Below, piece after piece: positions 14,125-17,126 of a DNA stretch of 17,126 bases (positions are counted from its first letter, which is position 1; the number at the start of each line of letters is the position of its first letter). The stretch spans positions 1 through 17,126 of the forward strand of contig DQVR01000048.1 of assembly GCA_015661645.1 (NCBI GenBank). Direction: 5' to 3'. The translations under genes were made by a program, and so were the position numbers. Source of the DNA: Pyrodictium delaneyi (lineage in GTDB: Archaea; Thermoproteota; Thermoprotei_A; Sulfolobales; Pyrodictiaceae). A model generated the notes under the pieces. It was not told where the DNA came from. It made no database searches and saw only the letters and a list, made by a program, of their open reading frames with translations.

Positions 14125-15393
14125 TTGCCGTGCAGCTTACGCAACAAACACCTCATACCCACCATTGACGATCTTGACAATTATTTTGGCATTAAGGGCT
14201 CCAAGATACTGCTAAGGATAGACATTAACAGCCCTATAGATCCAGAGACCAAGGATATCTTAGACGATAGCCGGATACGCGCCCATGCAGCGACGATACG
14301 TGAGCTCGTAGAGCGGGGCGCCGCTGTTGTAGCTATGTCGCACCAGGGAAGGCCTGGCGACAGTGACTTCGTAAGCCTAGGTAAGCATGCTAAACTCCTA
14401 GAGAAGCATACAGATCTACCGGTACGCTTTATCGACGACGTTATAGGGCCGGCAGCCCGCGAGGCTATAAAGAGCCTCCAGCCTGGCGAAGTCTTACTCC
14501 TAGACAATACACGCTTGGTATCCGAGGAGATTATTGAAGCGACTCCGGAGAAGCACGCGGAGAGCATATTCGTTACGAGGCTAACACCTCTATTCGACTA
14601 CTACGTTAACGACGCTTTTGCTACAGCACATAGGAGCCAGCCCAGCATAGTAGGATTCCCCATAAGGCTACCCTCGGCGGCCGGCCGTGTCATGGAGCGG
14701 GAGTTAACCGCGTTATCCAAGCTATACAATCCCAATGAGAGACCACGCATATTTGTACTAGGCGGCGGGAAGGTCCATGACACGCTACGCATACTAGAGC
14801 ATCTCCACAACAATGGCGCTGTAGATAGAATACTCGCTACAGGCCTAGTCGCAGAACTGTTCATGGTAGCGAAGGGAATCAATATTGGCGAGGCGAATCT
14901 ACGGGTACTAGAGGCCAAGGGCTTGCTATCCCTCCTACCGCGTGCTAGACGCCTGCTGCTACGGGGGCTCCCCATAGAGACTCCCGTAGACTTCCGGACA
15001 CTGGTAGACGACCACGTAGAGGTAGAAACCATCGGCTACATAAAGGGAGTTATTAGGGACATCGGTCCCCAGACGGTGAAGATGTACACAGAGATGATGA
15101 AAGAGGCGCGACTGATAGTTATGAGGGGACCTGCTGGCGTGATAGAAGATCCACGATTCCGCGAAGGAAGTAGAGAACTTGTACGCGCTGCTATAGAAAG
15201 CAGCGCGTACGTGATAGTCGGTGGTGGCCACCTCAACAGCATCATAGCCGAGCTAGGACTAGCTGGAAGACCTAACCTTCACATAAGCACCGGTGGCGGA
15301 GCACTCCTGCTATTCCTTGCTGGCGAGGACCTACCCGGCCTGACTGCGTTAGCCAAGTCTGCCGAGAAGTTCTTCAAACAACTAAAAGGCTAG
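14125..15393 (+). CDS. pgk: Phosphoglycerate kinase
   Basis: Interconverts 1,3-bisphosphoglycerate and 3-phosphoglycerate with ADP/ATP in the central carbon pathway. The 422 residues include the substrate-binding RIDINSP (31-37, Arg/Asp/Asn), HQGRPG (73-78), NDAFATAHRSQPS (162-174, including the conserved Arg170), the hinge-region GGGKVHDTLR (213-222; many PGKs have GGAKV), the nucleotide-binding MRGPAGVIED and the C-terminal STGGGALLLFLAGEDLPGL. The start is TTG at 14125 with GGGAG 6 nt upstream; no ATG occurs before the conserved region, and the leading residues are short. gap follows 111 nt downstream on the same strand, so the pair carries out adjacent reactions and is probably co-regulated. 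A T-rich tract at 15397-15409 and the gap of 111 nt leave room for a separate gap promoter. The identity is secure. Confidence 0.96.
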   Translation: MPCSLRNKHLIPTIDDLDNYFGIKGSKILLRIDINSPIDPETKDILDDSRIRAHAATIRELVERGAAVVAMSHQGRPGDSDFVSLGKHAKLLEKHTDLPVRFIDDVIGPAAREAIKSLQPGEVLLLDNTRLVSEEIIEATPEKHAESIFVTRLTPLFDYYVNDAFATAHRSQPSIVGFPIRLPSAAGRVMERELTALSKLYNPNERPRIFVLGGGKVHDTLRILEHLHNNGAVDRILATGLVAELFMVAKGINIGEANLRVLEAKGLLSLLPRARRLLLRGLPIETPVDFRTLVDDHVEVETIGYIKGVIRDIGPQTVKMYTEMMKEARLIVMRGPAGVIEDPRFREGSRELVRAAIESSAYVIVGGGHLNSIIAELGLAGRPNLHISTGGGALLLFLAGEDLPGLTALAKSAEKFFKQLKG

Positions 15394-15396
15394 AAC

Positions 15397-15409
15397 TCTT
15401 CTTTATCTT
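15397..15409 (+). terminator. T-rich tract after pgk
   Basis: Immediately after the pgk stop comes a T/C-rich run containing CTTCTTTATCTT, of the type that can release archaeal RNA polymerase. It could cause partial termination between pgk and gap, or its TTTAT could belong to a gap promoter. This is a weak call from composition only. The remaining 95 nt of the gap show no gene. Confidence 0.3.
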
Positions 15410-15504
15410 GCACTCCCTAGGCTCTGTTACTTGGACCCAACGCCCGCACCCGAGTGATGCATTCCCGAACTAGCTAAGAGACCCCGCTTAGGAGGCGCTG
15501 CGTC

Positions 15505-16539
15505 ATGGCTCGTATCCGTGTTGCTGTAAACGGGTTTGGTACAATAGGCAAACGTGTAGCTGAAGCCATATTAAAACAGCCTGATATGGAGCTAGTCGGT
15601 GTAGTGAAGACCAAGCCAGACTACGTAGCTAAGTATGCAGTATCCAGTGGCATACCCCTATACGCGCCAAGCGACCGTCTAGGCGCCTTTAAGGAGAAGG
15701 GCATACAGGTAGAAGGCTCCCTCGAAGACCTCCTCAAGAAGGTAGACGTCGTGGTGGATGCAACACCCGGCGGTGTTGGAAAGGAGTATAAGCCTATATA
15801 CGAGCGCTTTGGCGTGAAAGCCATATTCCAGGGCGGTGAAAAGCCAGAAGTAGCTGAAGTGTCCTTTAACACGCTCTGCAACTACGAGGAGGCATTGGGC
15901 AAGAAAAGTGTGCGCGTAGTCTCGTGTAATACTACCGGGCTCCTAAGGAGCATATGTAGCCTATCAAAGGTAGCTAAGATAAAGAAGGTTAGGGCAACCA
16001 TAGTACGCCGCGCATCAGACCCCAAAGAAGTAAAGCGCGGACCCATCAACGCCATTGTCCCGAATCCTGCTAAGCTTCCAAGCCACCATGCAGTCGACGT
16101 AAAGACCGTTCTACCAAGCCTCGATATAGCCACTACAGCTGTAGTCGTGCCTACAACACTAATGCACGTGCACATAGTGTTCGCAGAGCTCGAGGAAGGA
16201 GTCACCCGCGACGACGTGGTATCCATATTAGAGCAGACGCCGAGAATACTGCTAGCTGACGCAGGGCTAGGTTTAGCTAGCACTGCCGACCTCGTCGAAT
16301 ATGCTAGGGATCTCGGGAGAAAACGCTATGACATACCTGAGCTAGTGATATGGCTAGATAGTGTAACTGTGCTAGGAGGCAGGGAAGTAGTATGGATGCA
16401 AGCTGTACATCAAGAGTCCATAGTAGTGCCGGAGAACATAGACGCAATCAGAGCTGTCATGGAGGCTGCAAAGTCTGCCGAGGAGACTATACGCATAACC
16501 GATAGGACTCTGGGGCTAATGAATGGGCGAGTACCCTAG
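15505..16539 (+). CDS. gap: Glyceraldehyde-3-phosphate dehydrogenase, phosphorylating, archaeal type II
   Basis: Oxidises glyceraldehyde-3-phosphate to 1,3-bisphosphoglycerate, or the reverse in gluconeogenesis, using NAD(P). The 344 residues begin with the Rossmann motif VAVNGFGTIGKRV (6-18), then DATPGGVG (85-92). The catalytic centre SCNTTGLLR holds nucleophile Cys141 at positions 140-148. The archaeal segments RRASDPKEVKRGPINAIVP (168-186) and LPSHHAVDV (191-199) also match the archaeal enzyme rather than bacterial GapA. The start ATG 15505 has GGAGG 9 nt upstream (15491-15495). It follows pgk on the same strand. In anaerobic hyperthermophiles this enzyme often works mainly in the gluconeogenic direction next to GAPOR or GAPN; neither is visible here, so direction cannot be judged. 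Confidence 0.96.
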   Translation: MARIRVAVNGFGTIGKRVAEAILKQPDMELVGVVKTKPDYVAKYAVSSGIPLYAPSDRLGAFKEKGIQVEGSLEDLLKKVDVVVDATPGGVGKEYKPIYERFGVKAIFQGGEKPEVAEVSFNTLCNYEEALGKKSVRVVSCNTTGLLRSICSLSKVAKIKKVRATIVRRASDPKEVKRGPINAIVPNPAKLPSHHAVDVKTVLPSLDIATTAVVVPTTLMHVHIVFAELEEGVTRDDVVSILEQTPRILLADAGLGLASTADLVEYARDLGRKRYDIPELVIWLDSVTVLGGREVVWMQAVHQESIVVPENIDAIRAVMEAAKSAEETIRITDRTLGLMNGRVP

Positions 16540-16627
16540 GGAGCCGGGTTAGTACTGCCTCATTACAAATGATAGGCTGTTCACGGCGTCCCTCTGAAAT
16601 CGTCTAATGCTGGCTCTCTGGCACAGA

Positions 16628-16632
16628 TTTTT
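16628..16632 (+). terminator. T5 run downstream of gap
   Basis: A run of five T residues lies about 90 nt after the gap stop, in the 139-bp space before the universal stress gene. It is a possible archaeal terminator for the pgk-gap transcript. No stable hairpin precedes it that I can see, and archaea do not need one. Nothing else gene-like is visible in this space. Confidence 0.3.
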
Positions 16633-16651
16633 GCTACACGTCATTACAATG

Positions 16652-16657
16652 CTATAC
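16652..16657 (+). promoter_or_regulatory. TATA-like box of the universal stress protein gene
   Basis: CTATAC is centred about 24 nt before the ATG at 16679, which would give a leaderless or nearly leaderless transcript. AGGTG at 16668-16672 is also a ribosome-site candidate for the same ATG, so both cues point to 16679 as the start rather than the upstream ATG at 16607. Confidence 0.45.
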
Positions 16658-16678
16658 CAGGCATATAGGTGTAGACTC

Positions 16679-17113
16679 ATGGCAGCCACTATTGATATAA
16701 GGACCGAGCCTACATATAGGATTAGCTTTCTCTTCAGAAGAATACTCGTTCCCGTAGACGGCTCCGAGTCAAGCCTACGAGCGCTAGACGTTGCACTAGA
16801 CTTTGCACGACGCTACGGATCAAGAATAACAGTTCTCCACGTCCATGCCCCGGAAGAAGATACTAGCCCCATTACGAGCGCTATACGCAGACGCGTAGAG
16901 GCGAGCGGCCTTAACGTAGTAGTAAAGACGCGCGAGTACAAGCCAAGAGCTACTAGCGTAGCCAGCGAAATACTCTCCGAGATAATAGAAGGGGGCTACG
17001 ACCTTGTGATACTCGGGGCACGTGGAAACACCACAAACGAGGATCTTATGATAGGAAGTGTCGCGCTCTCAATAGTGGTCAACTCCGCTACGTCGGTAAT
17101 GGTTGTCAGGTAG
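16679..17113 (+). CDS. Universal stress protein (UspA family)
   Basis: A single-domain universal stress protein of 144 residues, the usual family size. The core starts with RRILVPVDGSESSLRALDVA (20-39), where Asp27 of VPVDGS normally contacts ATP. It ends with the nucleotide-binding pattern GARGNTTNEDLMIGSVALSIV (G-x2-G-x9-G-S, residues 113-127), so ATP binding is expected. The role of such proteins is stress or energy-state sensing, and the partner is unknown. The frame opens at ATG 16607, but the extra 24 residues are unlike the family; ATG 16679 is favoured by its TATA spacing and by AGGTG upstream. It follows gap by 139 bp with its own apparent promoter, so it is probably a separate unit. 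The family is secure. Confidence 0.9.
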   Translation: MAATIDIRTEPTYRISFLFRRILVPVDGSESSLRALDVALDFARRYGSRITVLHVHAPEEDTSPITSAIRRRVEASGLNVVVKTREYKPRATSVASEILSEIIEGGYDLVILGARGNTTNEDLMIGSVALSIVVNSATSVMVVR

Positions 17114-17126
17114 AGCTATATGTAGA

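Noticed and set aside
16607..16678. Upstream start for the universal stress protein (168 aa)
   Set aside because: The extra residues are unlike the family, and both TATA spacing and AGGTG point to ATG 16679.
1..17126. Insertion sequences, integrase or attachment sites
   Set aside because: No transposase or recombinase motifs, no long terminal inverted repeats or target duplications seen; gene content is mostly housekeeping.

Overview
The window looks like chromosomal DNA of a hyperthermophilic crenarchaeon. A Desulfurococcales/Pyrodictiaceae-type organism is my guess from gene style, not proven. The signs are archaeal-type HisRS, TrpRS, PGK and a type II (archaeal) GAPDH, an archaeal RNA cytidine acetyltransferase (TmcA), NurA and Lhr, a degenerate subunit of an archaeal splicing endonuclease, many GTG/TTG starts, frequent ATA and AGA/AGG codons, very tight gene packing, and TATA-like boxes 24-26 nt ahead of starts. 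There are no rRNA genes, recognisable tRNA genes, insertion sequences or CRISPR arrays.

Layout. (1) 1-4417, plus strand: translation and RNA maturation. It holds the 3' end of a tRNA-splicing-endonuclease-like subunit, overlapped by hisS, then tmcA. (2) 4414-6178, minus strand: a pterin pair, MptE (6-hydroxymethyl-dihydropterin pyrophosphokinase) followed by beta-RFAP synthase, both of tetrahydromethanopterin-type cofactor synthesis. A DUF447-like gene (6132-6830, plus) runs head-to-head with mptE and overlaps its 5' end. (3) 6831-7038: a convergent intergenic gap holding a very GC-rich, strongly foldable stretch behind a TATA-like box, a candidate structured RNA. (4) 7039-9232: divergent nurA (minus) and trpS (plus). 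(5) 9229-11174, minus strand: a likely operon of a ribbon-helix-helix protein, an overlapping winged-helix-like protein, a Cas4/RecB-like Fe-S nuclease and a PHP-domain phosphoesterase. It diverges from (6) lhr, a Ski2-like superfamily 2 helicase (11234-13972), across a 59-bp region with two nested inverted repeats. (7) 14125-16539: pgk and gap in tandem, two consecutive steps of the lower Embden-Meyerhof pathway. (8) 16679-17113: a universal stress protein.

How they work together. pgk-gap and mptE-RFAP synthase are clear metabolic pairs. The 5' end serves tRNA/RNA maturation and charging. The stretch 7.0-14.0 kb is rich in nucleic-acid enzymes (NurA, PHP, Cas4-like nuclease, Lhr) with two small putative DNA-binding proteins. 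It is the best candidate for an undescribed functional module, although the link is only gene proximity. The most unusual items are the GC-rich RNA candidate at about 6880-6977, the RHH/wHTH-nuclease-PHP operon facing lhr, and the mptE/DUF447 head-to-head overlap.
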